This document shows, piece after piece, positions 48,771 to 58,700 of a stretch of 64,000 nucleotides of DNA. The notes beneath the pieces were generated by a model that was not told where the DNA came from, ran no database searches, and was given only the letters and a program-made list of their open reading frames with translations. The DNA comes from CBDEGU01 sp965238045 (GTDB taxonomy: Bacteria > Acidobacteriota > Terriglobia > Bryobacterales > UBA6623). A program made the translations under genes and the position numbers. The stretch spans positions 868,001-932,000 of the forward strand of contig CBDEGU010000012.1 in the NCBI GenBank assembly GCA_965238045.1, in the 5' to 3' direction. The number at the start of each line of letters is the position of its first letter. The stretch's first letter is position 1.

Positions 48771-51476
48771 ATGCTCCTCACCGGACCGTCCGGAAGCGGA
48801 AAAACGTATTTTGTTCTCGATCGGATGCAGGCCGCCATCCGGGGAAACTCCATTTCTGAAACCAAGCTATCCGGAATCAAGTTGATGGTACCGACCATCA
48901 GCATGGCCCGGCACCTCGAGCACCAACTCGTGCGGCGGGGCTTGACGGTTTCGGGAAACATCATCGAGACGATTTCGGATTTCGTCCGCCGCTTCGCGCC
49001 GGAGATTCACGAGCCCGGCCCGGTCATGGAGTCGTGGCTTCTCCGCCGCGCGATCGCCGCGGCGGATCGCGCTGAGTTTCAAAACCTCGCCCCGAGCACG
49101 GGGCTTCGCGCTCACCTGGCCGATCTGATCCGGGAATTCGCATCCGCAGGGTTCGGGTCCGCCGATGTTGCGCCCTTTGCCCGCGACCGCTACCAGCGAG
49201 CCTTCGTGGCAATCTTTCGCGAGTATGAACGGGCACTTCAAGAGAGCGGATTTTCACCAGCCGGGGAAGAGTTGCGTCAAGCCGCCGTCGAGATTCGCCG
49301 TCGCGGCCCGGGCCCTCTCCGGGAAGTCTATCTCGACGGCTTCGTGCACTTCTCCGCAGCCGAGCGCCTCCTGGTCGAGGCCCTCGACGAGAAAGCCGAA
49401 ACACTACTGGTGACCGCGCCCGCCGAACTAGAAAACCCGTTTCCTGACTTTCCCGCGGAGCGTCTCGGCCAGATCCGCCGGCCTTCGCCGAAACGCCGCA
49501 CGGTGCGAGCCAGCACCACGGAGCGGGAAATCGAAGAGATCGCGCGCCGCATCACGGGCGGGGAGCGGCCGTTTCATGAATACGGCCTGATCCTGCGGTC
49601 CCCCGACCTCTACGAGCCGATCGTCCGGCTTGTCTTCGAGCGGTTCGGCATACCGTATCGAATGCGCTTCCCCATTCCCCTTGGCCAGCACGGCGCCATC
49701 GCCTATCTGCGCGCTTTGCTCGGCTGCATCGAGAAGGGCTTTCCCGGCGAAGATACGCTGGAGCTGTTCCACCGCGGCTGGAGCCCCGTCGGACTTTGGC
49801 CCGAGTACGACGAGTATGACTTCTATCTGCGCCAGCAGTTGCCTGGGAAGGGGCTCGCATTCATGCGGCGGCATGCGCGGCGCTTTCCGAAGATTGGGAA
49901 ATTTTTCGAACCTCTCTCAGCCGTCGCCGATTGGGGGCGCCGCGAACGGCCGCCGTCCGAGTGGGCTTCCGCCGTGCAAGGCTTGGCGGCAAGCTTCCTG
50001 CGAACACCCGGCGTTCCCGCCCAAATGGACGCCTCTCGCGTTGCCGAGATCCGCTCGCTCGCCGACTCGCTCAAACAGTTCGAGCCATGCACCGTCGAAG
50101 CCGCGGAACTGCTAGGCGCCGAAAACACCAAGCCCGTCCCACTGAGCGAGTACGCGCGCGCCCTCAATGTCGTTCTCGCCGAAACCCTTCTCGCCGCCCG
50201 TGACGAGCGCAGAAACGTCGTCAACGTCTTGACGGTTTACGAGGCCCGGCAATGGGAACTCCCCGTTGTTTTCGTCTGCGGGTTGGTCGAGAAACAGTTC
50301 CCTCGCAGGCACTCAAGGAATCTGTTTTTCTCCGACCGTGAACGCGAGAACATGGCGCGCCAGGGCATCGAGCTGCGTACCGCGGCACGGAAAAACGAGG
50401 AGGAGCGGTTCCTCTTTGACATTGCCGTCAGCCGGGCTACGGCCGAAGTATTCCTAACTTACCCGGAAAATGACACGGACGGCACCCCTCTGGTGCGCTC
50501 GAGTTTCTTGGCGGACCAGACAGAACCACCGCTGGAGCCGCCGGTTTGCCACGCAGTCGAGCCGCCCCCGCCGGTACAGCAACACAGGCCAGCGCGTCTG
50601 CAATCGAAAGACTTGCTCGACAGTGTCGTACTGTGCCATGAGACGTTCTCGCCGAGCTCGCTCGAGTCCTATCTGCAGTGCCCATTCCAGTTCTTCGCGC
50701 GCCACACTCTCCGGCTTCGCAAGATGCCCGCCTCGCCGGAATACCGGCTCGATGCGCTTCTGATGGGCACGATCATCCATCAGACGATTCGGAAATGGAG
50801 CGAAAACCGCGACGCCGGCATTCGTCCTGTATTGGAAGATATCTTTGACGAGGTTTGCCGCCTGCACCATTTGAAGGACGACTTCAGCACGGCTCTCATC
50901 CGCAATGGTCTTCTCGCCGACATGGAAAGGTTCGCCGCCGAAGAGCGCACCCGAACACATTCCTCGCCACCGCTCGAAGGCTTCGAGACCGAGGTGGAAT
51001 ACCTTCTCGACGAGGACGCGGCGCTTCCCCTGCGACTGCGAGGCAGGATCGACCGCTATGAAGTGCTCGGCGACCGGGCCGCGATTGTGACCGACTACAA
51101 ATATTCCGGCGAGCAGGCGATGAACCGCCTAGCCAAGGGGCAGCGGGTAGGCACCAGGATCCAGGCGCAGCTCTATCTCCTTGGACTGCAGCGGTTGCAA
51201 AGCGTGCGCCCGGCCGGCATGCGCTACTGGGGCCTGCGGGGCCGGACCACTCTGCGCGGCTGGGTCGTCGAGGAGTTGCTGCCGAAAGGCGCCTGCCAGA
51301 AGGATGACCAAAAGATCGATGAAGCCGGTTTCCAGGCCGTCCTCGACCGCGCCGGGGACATCGCCGTCGAGAAAGTGAAGGAGATTCGCGACGGGTCCAT
51401 CGCCGTCGAACCCGACGACCGGGATATCTGCAAGCGTTCTTGCGAGTTCCGTGATGTGTGCAGGATCGAGCTGTGA
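48771..51476 (+). CDS. addB: AddB-type helicase-nuclease subunit (RexB/AddB)
   Basis: The 901-aa protein starts MLLTGPSGSGKTYFVLDRMQ (Walker A near residue 4). It has an inactivated UvrD-like core (NVLTVYEARQWELPVVFVCG) and ends with a RecB-type nuclease domain: FSPSSLESYLQCPFQFFARH, LLMGTIIHQTIRKWSE, LRLRGRIDRYEVLGDRAAIV and TDYKYSG. Four Cys (YLQCPF, then CKRSC and CEFRDVC) form the family's iron-sulfur staple. With AddA it processes double-strand breaks for RecA and degrades linear foreign DNA. It overlaps addA by GTGA. Confidence 0.92.
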   Translation: MLLTGPSGSGKTYFVLDRMQAAIRGNSISETKLSGIKLMVPTISMARHLEHQLVRRGLTVSGNIIETISDFVRRFAPEIHEPGPVMESWLLRRAIAAADRAEFQNLAPSTGLRAHLADLIREFASAGFGSADVAPFARDRYQRAFVAIFREYERALQESGFSPAGEELRQAAVEIRRRGPGPLREVYLDGFVHFSAAERLLVEALDEKAETLLVTAPAELENPFPDFPAERLGQIRRPSPKRRTVRASTTEREIEEIARRITGGERPFHEYGLILRSPDLYEPIVRLVFERFGIPYRMRFPIPLGQHGAIAYLRALLGCIEKGFPGEDTLELFHRGWSPVGLWPEYDEYDFYLRQQLPGKGLAFMRRHARRFPKIGKFFEPLSAVADWGRRERPPSEWASAVQGLAASFLRTPGVPAQMDASRVAEIRSLADSLKQFEPCTVEAAELLGAENTKPVPLSEYARALNVVLAETLLAARDERRNVVNVLTVYEARQWELPVVFVCGLVEKQFPRRHSRNLFFSDRERENMARQGIELRTAARKNEEERFLFDIAVSRATAEVFLTYPENDTDGTPLVRSSFLADQTEPPLEPPVCHAVEPPPPVQQHRPARLQSKDLLDSVVLCHETFSPSSLESYLQCPFQFFARHTLRLRKMPASPEYRLDALLMGTIIHQTIRKWSENRDAGIRPVLEDIFDEVCRLHHLKDDFSTALIRNGLLADMERFAAEERTRTHSSPPLEGFETEVEYLLDEDAALPLRLRGRIDRYEVLGDRAAIVTDYKYSGEQAMNRLAKGQRVGTRIQAQLYLLGLQRLQSVRPAGMRYWGLRGRTTLRGWVVEELLPKGACQKDDQKIDEAGFQAVLDRAGDIAVEKVKEIRDGSIAVEPDDRDICKRSCEFRDVCRIEL

Positions 51477-54400
51477 AACTCTCCTCCAGTCAAGCGTCGG
51501 CCGTTAAGGCATGGGGCGATGGCAACGTCTGTGTCATCGCCGGTCCGGGATCGGGCAAAACAACCGTACTCGTCGAGCGCTTCCGCTGGCTAGTCGAGGA
51601 GAAGGGGATTTCGCCGGCCGACATTCTGGCGATTACCTTCACCGAGAAAGCCGCCAACAACATGCTCGAGCGGCTCGCCGGGAACCGGGCCCCGAGCGGC
51701 TCGGCCCCACCCGCCGGCTCTGCCGGACCGCTCTATCAGACGGCTCAAATTCTGACCATCGACGCCTTCTGCGCTCGCTTGCTTCGTGACCACGCCCTGC
51801 CAGCCGGGCTCGACCCGAACTTTCAGGTCCTTGAGAGCTGGCAGGCTGACATCCTGCTCACACAGGCCATCGACGAGGAACTCAACAAGGTCTATGCAGC
51901 AGATCCGGCGGGCACGCGGCGCTTTCTGGAGGTCTTCGCCGCCGCGGGAACCTATCGCGGCGGCATGGATCTTTCCCAGGTCCATAACCAGATCCTCAGC
52001 CTCCATCAGATGATTCGGATCTCGGGCGCGGAAATCCAAACACCAGAAAACAGCCCTGCCATCTCGCGCGCCCGCGACGAGCTTGCCGAAACTCTGATGC
52101 AACTCGGCCAGCGGAGAGGCGATCCCCAGCTCACCAGCCTCGGGGCGAACACACCGCCTCCAGAGCACCATGCCGACCCGGCGGTCTTCGGCTGGTTCTC
52201 ACGCGCCGAGAAAGCCCTCAAAACTCACAAGGCGGTGGGCCCGGAGGCGCCCCTGATCAAGAAATTGAAAAAAGATCTGCTGCCGGCCTGCCGCGCGGAG
52301 TTTCTGACCCGCTATCATCACGACTCCCGAGTCTGGCTCGCCGGCGTGGTGCGAGCGGCGGCCGCGAATTATGAATCGCTGAAACACCGCGGAGGCTGGG
52401 TCGATTTCTCCGATCTCGAAAGCCTGGCCATCCGTCTGCTCGAATCCGAGCCCGCTCGCCGGCCCGGCTTCGGGCACGTCTTGGTGGACGAGTACCAAGA
52501 CACCAACCCCCTGCAGGGCAAGCTGATCCGGCTGCTGCGGAGCGGCGAGGGCGACTCGCGCACAAGATTCTTCGCCGTCGGCGACATCAACCAGTCGATC
52601 TACGGATTCCGTCACGCCGACCCGGATGTGTTTCGGAACTACCGGCGGGAGATGCTCTCCGGCCGAGGCGTGGTCATCGGCCTGCTCGATAACTTCCGCA
52701 GCCGTCCCGAAATACTGAAACTCGCCGAGCACCTCTTGTCGGATCCCGATGGTGGCGTCGAACAACAAACTCTGGCCGCGAGGCGGAACTTCGCGCCAAA
52801 AACTCAGCCATCGGTCGATGTCCTGATAACGAGAGACCCTCAAGGCGATCGCGCCCGGCAGTGGGAAGTCCGCCGCGTGGCAGGGCGCATCCGGGAACTA
52901 ATGGAGAGCCTGAAAATTGGCAAACTCGGGCGCGCGCCTTGCTGGGCCGACTTCGCCGTTTTGCTGCGCTCGCGGACCTTGATCGACCGCTTCGCCGAAG
53001 GTTTCCGGCAAGAAGGCATCCCGTATGAACTCTCCGCCGGACAAGGTTTTTTTGAGACCACCGAAGTGCGCGACCTCGTCAACTTGCTGCGCACACTCAG
53101 GAATCCCCACGATGACATCGCCCTGGCGGCGACACTCTGTTCCCCATTCGCGGGCGCCTCGGACGAAGACCTGTTTCGGATGCGGCTGGCGTCGGGCTCC
53201 GCCGGCCTGGTCACGGGCCTCTACCAGTACTCCGAGACGCCGGCCGGCCGCGCCGCCGCGGCCGGAATCTTCGCCGAGCGGCTCGCAAAATACCGCTCCC
53301 TCCGCGATGAGATCCCCCTCAATGTGCTCCTCTCCCGCTTCCTGCACGAATGCGGCTATGAGACCGGCCTTTTGCAGTCCGAGAACGGCCGCTCGAAGCT
53401 GGCCAACGTGCGCAAGTTTCTGCGCATTGCGGGTCAAATTGCGGGCCAAGCAGCCAGCGCCAGCCGCTCCCGGTTCAGCGAAACCGTTCGGGCGATCGTC
53501 GAGCTTCAACAATCCGGAGTCAGCGAGGCGGAAGCCACTGGATACGACGAGAAGACCGACGCCGTGCGCTTGATGACCCTGCACGCCGCCAAGGGTTTGG
53601 AGTTCCCCGTCGTCATTCTGCCGGCGCTCGACAGCTCCCCTCCTAACACCGCGTCCGCGGTCTCCTACAGCCCGGCGGGCGGCATCGGGGCAAAGTGGCT
53701 AGATCCAGCCGATGGGAACGCAAGAGAAGATACGCCGCTGAAGCAGTTCCTGACCGGGCAACGGGAGAAAAAAAAGAAAGAAGGCGACCGGCTCTTCTAT
53801 GTCGCCATGACCCGGGCCGAAGAACATCTCCTGCTGAGCGCATCCTTCGGCCCGAGGTCGCCGCTCAAACATTGGGCCAAGCTCATCCAAAACAAGCTGG
53901 GCCTCGATTTCAAGACTGTTGACACCGAGTCCTGCGTCAAACAATACGAGGGCTATGTGATCCGGTATTGCGTCTCCGATCAGGAACCAGAACCAGGCGG
54001 ACTGGCCCCGACACCGGCCGCCGGCGAAATCGAATGGGTCCAGCCCCGCGAGGGCTTCGAGCAGCAGGATTCCGAAATCGCCATCACATCGGCCGCGCTC
54101 TTTCGCCAGTGTCCGCGAAAGTATTTTCTCTCCCGCTATCTGGGCATCGATTCGCCCCGTCCGCTGCCGCCCGCCCCCCCCGAACAAAGCATCCCGGAAC
54201 AAAGCAGGTCCCCGGCGACTGGCCAGCCGCCCGCCTCACAGTTTGGCCACCACGTTCACCAAGCGCTGGCCGGCTCTCCGCTAGATGAGCAAAGTGAACC
54301 CGAAGTCGCCGCGCTCGTTCACGCGTTCGAGCAGAGCGATTTGGGCCGCCGAGCCCGGCAGGCGAAGATAGTTGCCAGAGAATTCACGGTCGTATTTCCC

Positions 54401-54775
54401 GTCGGCCAGCACATCCTTCGCGGTCAGATCGATCTTTGGTTCGATGACGGCGAAGGCCAAGTACTGGTCGACTATAAGACCGATCACGTAAGCGGTGAGG
54501 AAATCTCCGGCCGCGCCAGCGACTATGCCCTCCAAGTTCAGCTTTACGCTATCGCTATTCTCGGCGCGAAGGGACGGCTGCCCGATCGGGCTATCCTCTA
54601 TTTCCTGCGTCCCAGCGTCGCGGTCGAAGTCGATCTGAGCCCGGAAGCGATGGAACAAGCTCGGCAAAGCGTCGCCGAAGTTTTCTCGGCCCAGTCCAGC
54701 CTCGACTTCCCCATGCATGAGGGACCACAATGCCAGCGGTGTGGTTACTATCAAAACCATTGCCCGGCTGAGTAG
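51473..54775 (+). CDS. addA: AddA-type UvrD-family helicase-nuclease subunit
   Basis: The helicase motifs are in order: VCVIAGPGSGKTTVLVERFR (motif I), ILAITFTEKAANNMLERL (Ia), GHVLVDEYQDTNPLQGKLI (II), FFAVGDINQSIYGFRHADPD (III), LLDNFRSRPEILKLAEHLL (IV), and VRLMTLHAAKGLEFPVVILP with FYVAMTRAEEHLLLSASF (V-VI). The C-terminal RecB nuclease has LRGQIDLWFDDGEGQVLVDY ahead of KTD, and QVQLYAIAI. The GTG at 51473, inside GTGA with the addB stop and with AGGA about 8 nt upstream, is my start. A GTG 15 nt earlier is possible. Confidence 0.93.
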   Translation: MKLSSSQASAVKAWGDGNVCVIAGPGSGKTTVLVERFRWLVEEKGISPADILAITFTEKAANNMLERLAGNRAPSGSAPPAGSAGPLYQTAQILTIDAFCARLLRDHALPAGLDPNFQVLESWQADILLTQAIDEELNKVYAADPAGTRRFLEVFAAAGTYRGGMDLSQVHNQILSLHQMIRISGAEIQTPENSPAISRARDELAETLMQLGQRRGDPQLTSLGANTPPPEHHADPAVFGWFSRAEKALKTHKAVGPEAPLIKKLKKDLLPACRAEFLTRYHHDSRVWLAGVVRAAAANYESLKHRGGWVDFSDLESLAIRLLESEPARRPGFGHVLVDEYQDTNPLQGKLIRLLRSGEGDSRTRFFAVGDINQSIYGFRHADPDVFRNYRREMLSGRGVVIGLLDNFRSRPEILKLAEHLLSDPDGGVEQQTLAARRNFAPKTQPSVDVLITRDPQGDRARQWEVRRVAGRIRELMESLKIGKLGRAPCWADFAVLLRSRTLIDRFAEGFRQEGIPYELSAGQGFFETTEVRDLVNLLRTLRNPHDDIALAATLCSPFAGASDEDLFRMRLASGSAGLVTGLYQYSETPAGRAAAAGIFAERLAKYRSLRDEIPLNVLLSRFLHECGYETGLLQSENGRSKLANVRKFLRIAGQIAGQAASASRSRFSETVRAIVELQQSGVSEAEATGYDEKTDAVRLMTLHAAKGLEFPVVILPALDSSPPNTASAVSYSPAGGIGAKWLDPADGNAREDTPLKQFLTGQREKKKKEGDRLFYVAMTRAEEHLLLSASFGPRSPLKHWAKLIQNKLGLDFKTVDTESCVKQYEGYVIRYCVSDQEPEPGGLAPTPAAGEIEWVQPREGFEQQDSEIAITSAALFRQCPRKYFLSRYLGIDSPRPLPPAPPEQSIPEQSRSPATGQPPASQFGHHVHQALAGSPLDEQSEPEVAALVHAFEQSDLGRRARQAKIVAREFTVVFPVGQHILRGQIDLWFDDGEGQVLVDYKTDHVSGEEISGRASDYALQVQLYAIAILGAKGRLPDRAILYFLRPSVAVEVDLSPEAMEQARQSVAEVFSAQSSLDFPMHEGPQCQRCGYYQNHCPAE

Positions 54776-54881
54776 TCCACCGTTCACCGCCAAGCGAATA
54801 GCCGCCCGTGTTAGGCTTCGGAATATCCCGGCCATTCGGCGGAAGTGCGACCCGCGACGTTCGATCCACGGAGCAACCAAA

Positions 54882-56642
54882 ATGCGAATTCTTCAACTCG
54901 TAGCCGCAAGTTTTCTCATAGGAACGCTATCGGGCGAGACCGTATTGGAGATCAACCAACCGATGCCGCCGCCGGCCTGGGCTTTGGCGGAAAGCGAGTT
55001 GCTCCGGGCGAACGCCCGCGGCGTCGAGGAGTTCGCCAACAGGTATCTCGACGAGAAAGGATATCTGCTCTGCGTCGAACGATGGGGAGGACTCGATGGT
55101 CCCGACGACGCGATGGAGAATTTTGGGAACTGGCCCCTGCTCTATGCTCTCAGCGCGGATGAGTCCGTAATCCGCACCTATAAAAAAGCTTGGGAAGGCC
55201 ACTTGCTGCAATACACCGAGGCGCGCGCACCTGGCATCGAAATGGCCGAGCACGGGATGTATTGGCGCGAGTTCATCACCGCATTCGACTGGGAGCACAA
55301 CGGCGAAGGGCTGGCGGCTTTTCACTTCTACGCCTTGGGAAAACCCAACGATCAGCTCTATCTCCGGCGCCTGCGGCGCTTCGCCGGCTTCTACACCGGA
55401 GAAGACCCCTACGCTCAGAACTACGACTCGAAACACAAGATCATCAAGAGTTTGCACAACGGAAGCCGCGGGCCGAAGCTGACGCCAGCGAGCGAGACAG
55501 ACTGGGGCGGCTTGCCCGTCGAAGGCCAGCCCGAGCGGGGGACCAACTATTCGACCGCGGCCAACATCCGGGGCGGCCATCCGCTCAATCTCTGCTCCAC
55601 CACTCTGGCGATGAACGCCTACATGCTCACTCACGAGCCCAAGTACAAGAACTGGCTCCTCGAATACACCTCCGCCTGGCGCGACAGAATCCTGCAAAAC
55701 GGCGGCAATATCCCGACCAATATCGGACTCGACGGCACGATCGGCGGCGAGTGGGACGGCAAATGGTACGGCGGCACCTTTGGTTGGAACTTTTGGCCGC
55801 AAAGCTCCAGCCGCAACTACTACATTCGCGGCCCCCGCATCGCGCTCGGCGCGGCCTTTATGCTGACCGCCGACCCAAGTTATCTCGAACCCCTCCGCCA
55901 GCAGATCAACAATCTCTACGCAGCCAAGAAAGTGGAAAACGGACGTATCCTGCTGCCCAACAAGCACGGCGACTCCGGCTGGTACGGTTACATACCCAAC
56001 CAGCGATTCGACGTGCAGCGAGATGTCTACTTGTGGTCGATGGACCCCAGTGACATGGTTCGCATCAAGGACGATCCTTGGATCGCCTATCTCAACGGCG
56101 GGAACCCAGACTATCCTCTCCAGGCGCTGCAAGCGGCTTTGCGGCAGGTCCGCGACAAAGTGAAGGGTTTGCGGGAAGACACCAGCACCCCCGATTCCCG
56201 GGGATCGGATTCTTCGCAGCGCTACAATCCCGCCGCAACCACGGCGCTGGTGAATCTAATGTTGGGAGCCAACGACCCGGGCCGGGCCGGCAATGTGCTC
56301 CACAGCCGTCTGCGCTATTTCGATCCCGAACAGCGGAGGGCCGGTTTGCCGCCCGGAGTAGGTGCGCTGGTCGAGAAGATTGATCCTTCCGGAGTAACGG
56401 TCGTGCTGGTAAACACCAACCAGATCGAAGCGCGGTCCGTCGTAGTGCAAGCCGGAGCCTACGCCGAACACACAGTCACAGCAGCTCACATAGAGGAGGG
56501 CGCTCAGGCAGGTGATCAGGCTACCGCAATCGCCGCCCGGCATTTCACCGTGCGGCTCTTGCCTGGGTCCGGCAGCCGCATACGACTCACGATGGCCCGC
56601 TACAAGAACCAACCCACCTTGGCATTTCCCTGGGACCGTTAG
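54882..56642 (+). CDS. secreted alpha/alpha-barrel-like protein, function unknown
   Basis: A signal peptide (MRILQLVAASFLIGTLSGET) leads a 586-aa exported protein. The body has repeated helical hairpins with aromatic and acidic patches (GPDDAMENFGNWPLLYALSA, GMYWREFITAFDWEHNGEGL, GTIGGEWDGKWYGGTFGWNF), like six-hairpin glycosidases and lyases. A beta-rich C-terminal part follows (GVTVVLVNTNQIEARSVVVQ). This fits an uncharacterised Acidobacterial/Planctomycete family that may act on polysaccharide, and no catalytic pair can be named. The ATG at 54882 is chosen by the signal peptide. Confidence 0.7.
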   Translation: MRILQLVAASFLIGTLSGETVLEINQPMPPPAWALAESELLRANARGVEEFANRYLDEKGYLLCVERWGGLDGPDDAMENFGNWPLLYALSADESVIRTYKKAWEGHLLQYTEARAPGIEMAEHGMYWREFITAFDWEHNGEGLAAFHFYALGKPNDQLYLRRLRRFAGFYTGEDPYAQNYDSKHKIIKSLHNGSRGPKLTPASETDWGGLPVEGQPERGTNYSTAANIRGGHPLNLCSTTLAMNAYMLTHEPKYKNWLLEYTSAWRDRILQNGGNIPTNIGLDGTIGGEWDGKWYGGTFGWNFWPQSSSRNYYIRGPRIALGAAFMLTADPSYLEPLRQQINNLYAAKKVENGRILLPNKHGDSGWYGYIPNQRFDVQRDVYLWSMDPSDMVRIKDDPWIAYLNGGNPDYPLQALQAALRQVRDKVKGLREDTSTPDSRGSDSSQRYNPAATTALVNLMLGANDPGRAGNVLHSRLRYFDPEQRRAGLPPGVGALVEKIDPSGVTVVLVNTNQIEARSVVVQAGAYAEHTVTAAHIEEGAQAGDQATAIAARHFTVRLLPGSGSRIRLTMARYKNQPTLAFPWDR

Positions 56643-56807
56643 GCCACAGCAGAAGCGCACGAAGGCAAAAAAGAGGGTGTGGAAGGTGTGTGGACTGCAT
56701 GGAGTGCGCTGCCGAGGTGAGAGAGTAGAATTAGGGACACAGAACTGTTTCTACTCAGCCCCGCTGGGCCGCGAGCATTCGAGAACAACGACCATCAAGC
56801 CATCGCC

Positions 56808-57302
56808 ATGAAAAAGCTAATCCGATTCTGCCTTCTGTGCTTGCTCGTCACCGGCGCGTCCTACGGGCAGGATGAGGCAAGGTTCGAAATTACCGCGGTC
56901 CAAGCCCCCGCTAAACAATCCGTGCTGAAGGGCGTTGAGCGCTATTTCTTCTCGCCCTTGCCGCAGGACCGGTGGGATGCGCTCCCAAGCATAATCGAAG
57001 TCACATTCAAGTTTGAACCCCGGCGCGGTAACACTGACCATTTGGAAGATACATTTCTCCTAAAGGTCGCCGACATGGGTGTGAGCGTGGCTGGCAAGCA
57101 TTATCCGGCCATAGGAGTAAAGACGTCCTTCGGATTCAAACAAAAGTTTCCCTATAACGCCATGCCTGACGACAGCGGAAACTATTGCGCCATGCGTTGT
57201 CAGTCCACGATGTATTTCTTGGTTCCGCCGCGGGCCGGGCCGTTCACACTCACCTATCGGAAAGCCGCGGTTGCGCAAGACAGCGGCCGGCCGCGACGCT
57301 GA
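56808..57302 (+). CDS. small secreted protein, unknown
   Basis: MKKLIRFCLLCLLVTGASYG is a signal peptide with a possible lipobox-less cleavage before QDEARF. The 143-residue mature part is beta-rich (PSIIEVTFKFEPRRGNTDHL, STMYFLVPPRAGPFTLTYRK) and has two Cys close together (YCAMRC). No family is recognised. It follows the previous secreted-protein gene on the same strand after 165 bp. Confidence 0.65.
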   Translation: MKKLIRFCLLCLLVTGASYGQDEARFEITAVQAPAKQSVLKGVERYFFSPLPQDRWDALPSIIEVTFKFEPRRGNTDHLEDTFLLKVADMGVSVAGKHYPAIGVKTSFGFKQKFPYNAMPDDSGNYCAMRCQSTMYFLVPPRAGPFTLTYRKAAVAQDSGRPRR

Positions 57303-57521
57303 AAAAGCCGGTGGGCGGACCAGATCTGTGAGGCGAAACCAAGAGACTGGGGACGCGCTGCCGTTGACTGAAAAAGCATAGCTATCCTGGCCGATTTGGG
57401 CATGATCAACTCAGCCGGGGAAGCGCGGACGTACTTGACGGCAGATGGAGCACCGCGAGCAAGCGCAACGAAGGAATGGCCTCTCGCGTGCTTCGCCGCC
57501 TCGGATGGCGAGCAACGCGGC

Positions 57522-57872
57522 CTAAGCCGGCCTTTCGCCCCAGACATTCCGCCGCAGTTCGTCGAGACGGTGCTCCGCGGCATCGCGCACAAAGCGGTAC
57601 TTGTCTTCCTTGGCCACGTGTTCTAGCTCCGCTTCGTCGCCGAGCTTCTTCACTGCTTTGCGGCGGATCTCTTCGTCGCCGGCATGGCGCGCCAGAAACG
57701 CGTAGACAGCATCGCCAGGGTCTTGATCGCGGATCATGTCAAAGACGCGATGCCGCACAAACCAGTCGCCGTCGGTGGCAACCATCTTCTGCAGGATTTC
57801 CATGTCGCTAAGTTCCCGTGCCGCCGCGACGCGGACGTCAGGATCGCTATTTTTCCATTTCGGTCCAAACAT
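57522..57872 (-). CDS. HEAT-like repeat protein
   Basis: The 116-aa product comprises three or four short HEAT-like helical pairs: SDPDVRVAAARELSDMEILQ, DWFVRHRVFDMIRDQDPGDA, GDEEIRRKAVKKLGDEAELE and DKYRFVRDAAEHRLDELRRN. Such repeats mediate protein-protein contacts. I start at MFGPKWKN because the upstream extension lacks repeat character. Confidence 0.7.
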   Translation of the reverse strand: MFGPKWKNSDPDVRVAAARELSDMEILQKMVATDGDWFVRHRVFDMIRDQDPGDAVYAFLARHAGDEEIRRKAVKKLGDEAELEHVAKEDKYRFVRDAAEHRLDELRRNVWGERPA

Positions 57873-58025
57873 TCTAATGATCCCCTTCCCCGCGCTCAAC
57901 ACCGAATCAGAATGACGGGCAAGTACCTGCCAATTGTAAACCGGCATCCGCCTTCGAGCCAAATCGCCCAACGCCAAATCACTTCCTTGCCCAGAACCAT
58001 CCCGCCGAAGCGCCGAGCGAACAAG

Positions 58026-58589
<564 letters not shown>

Positions 58590-58700
58590 GTCTTCGTGTC
58601 TCGCGTCCCTCGCGTCGCCCCAGATGCCACCCACGCGCGGCATCCCGCGCCCCCCGTATTCCCTGTCCCGATTTCCTGCCCCGCCGTGGCTCCTCGTTGA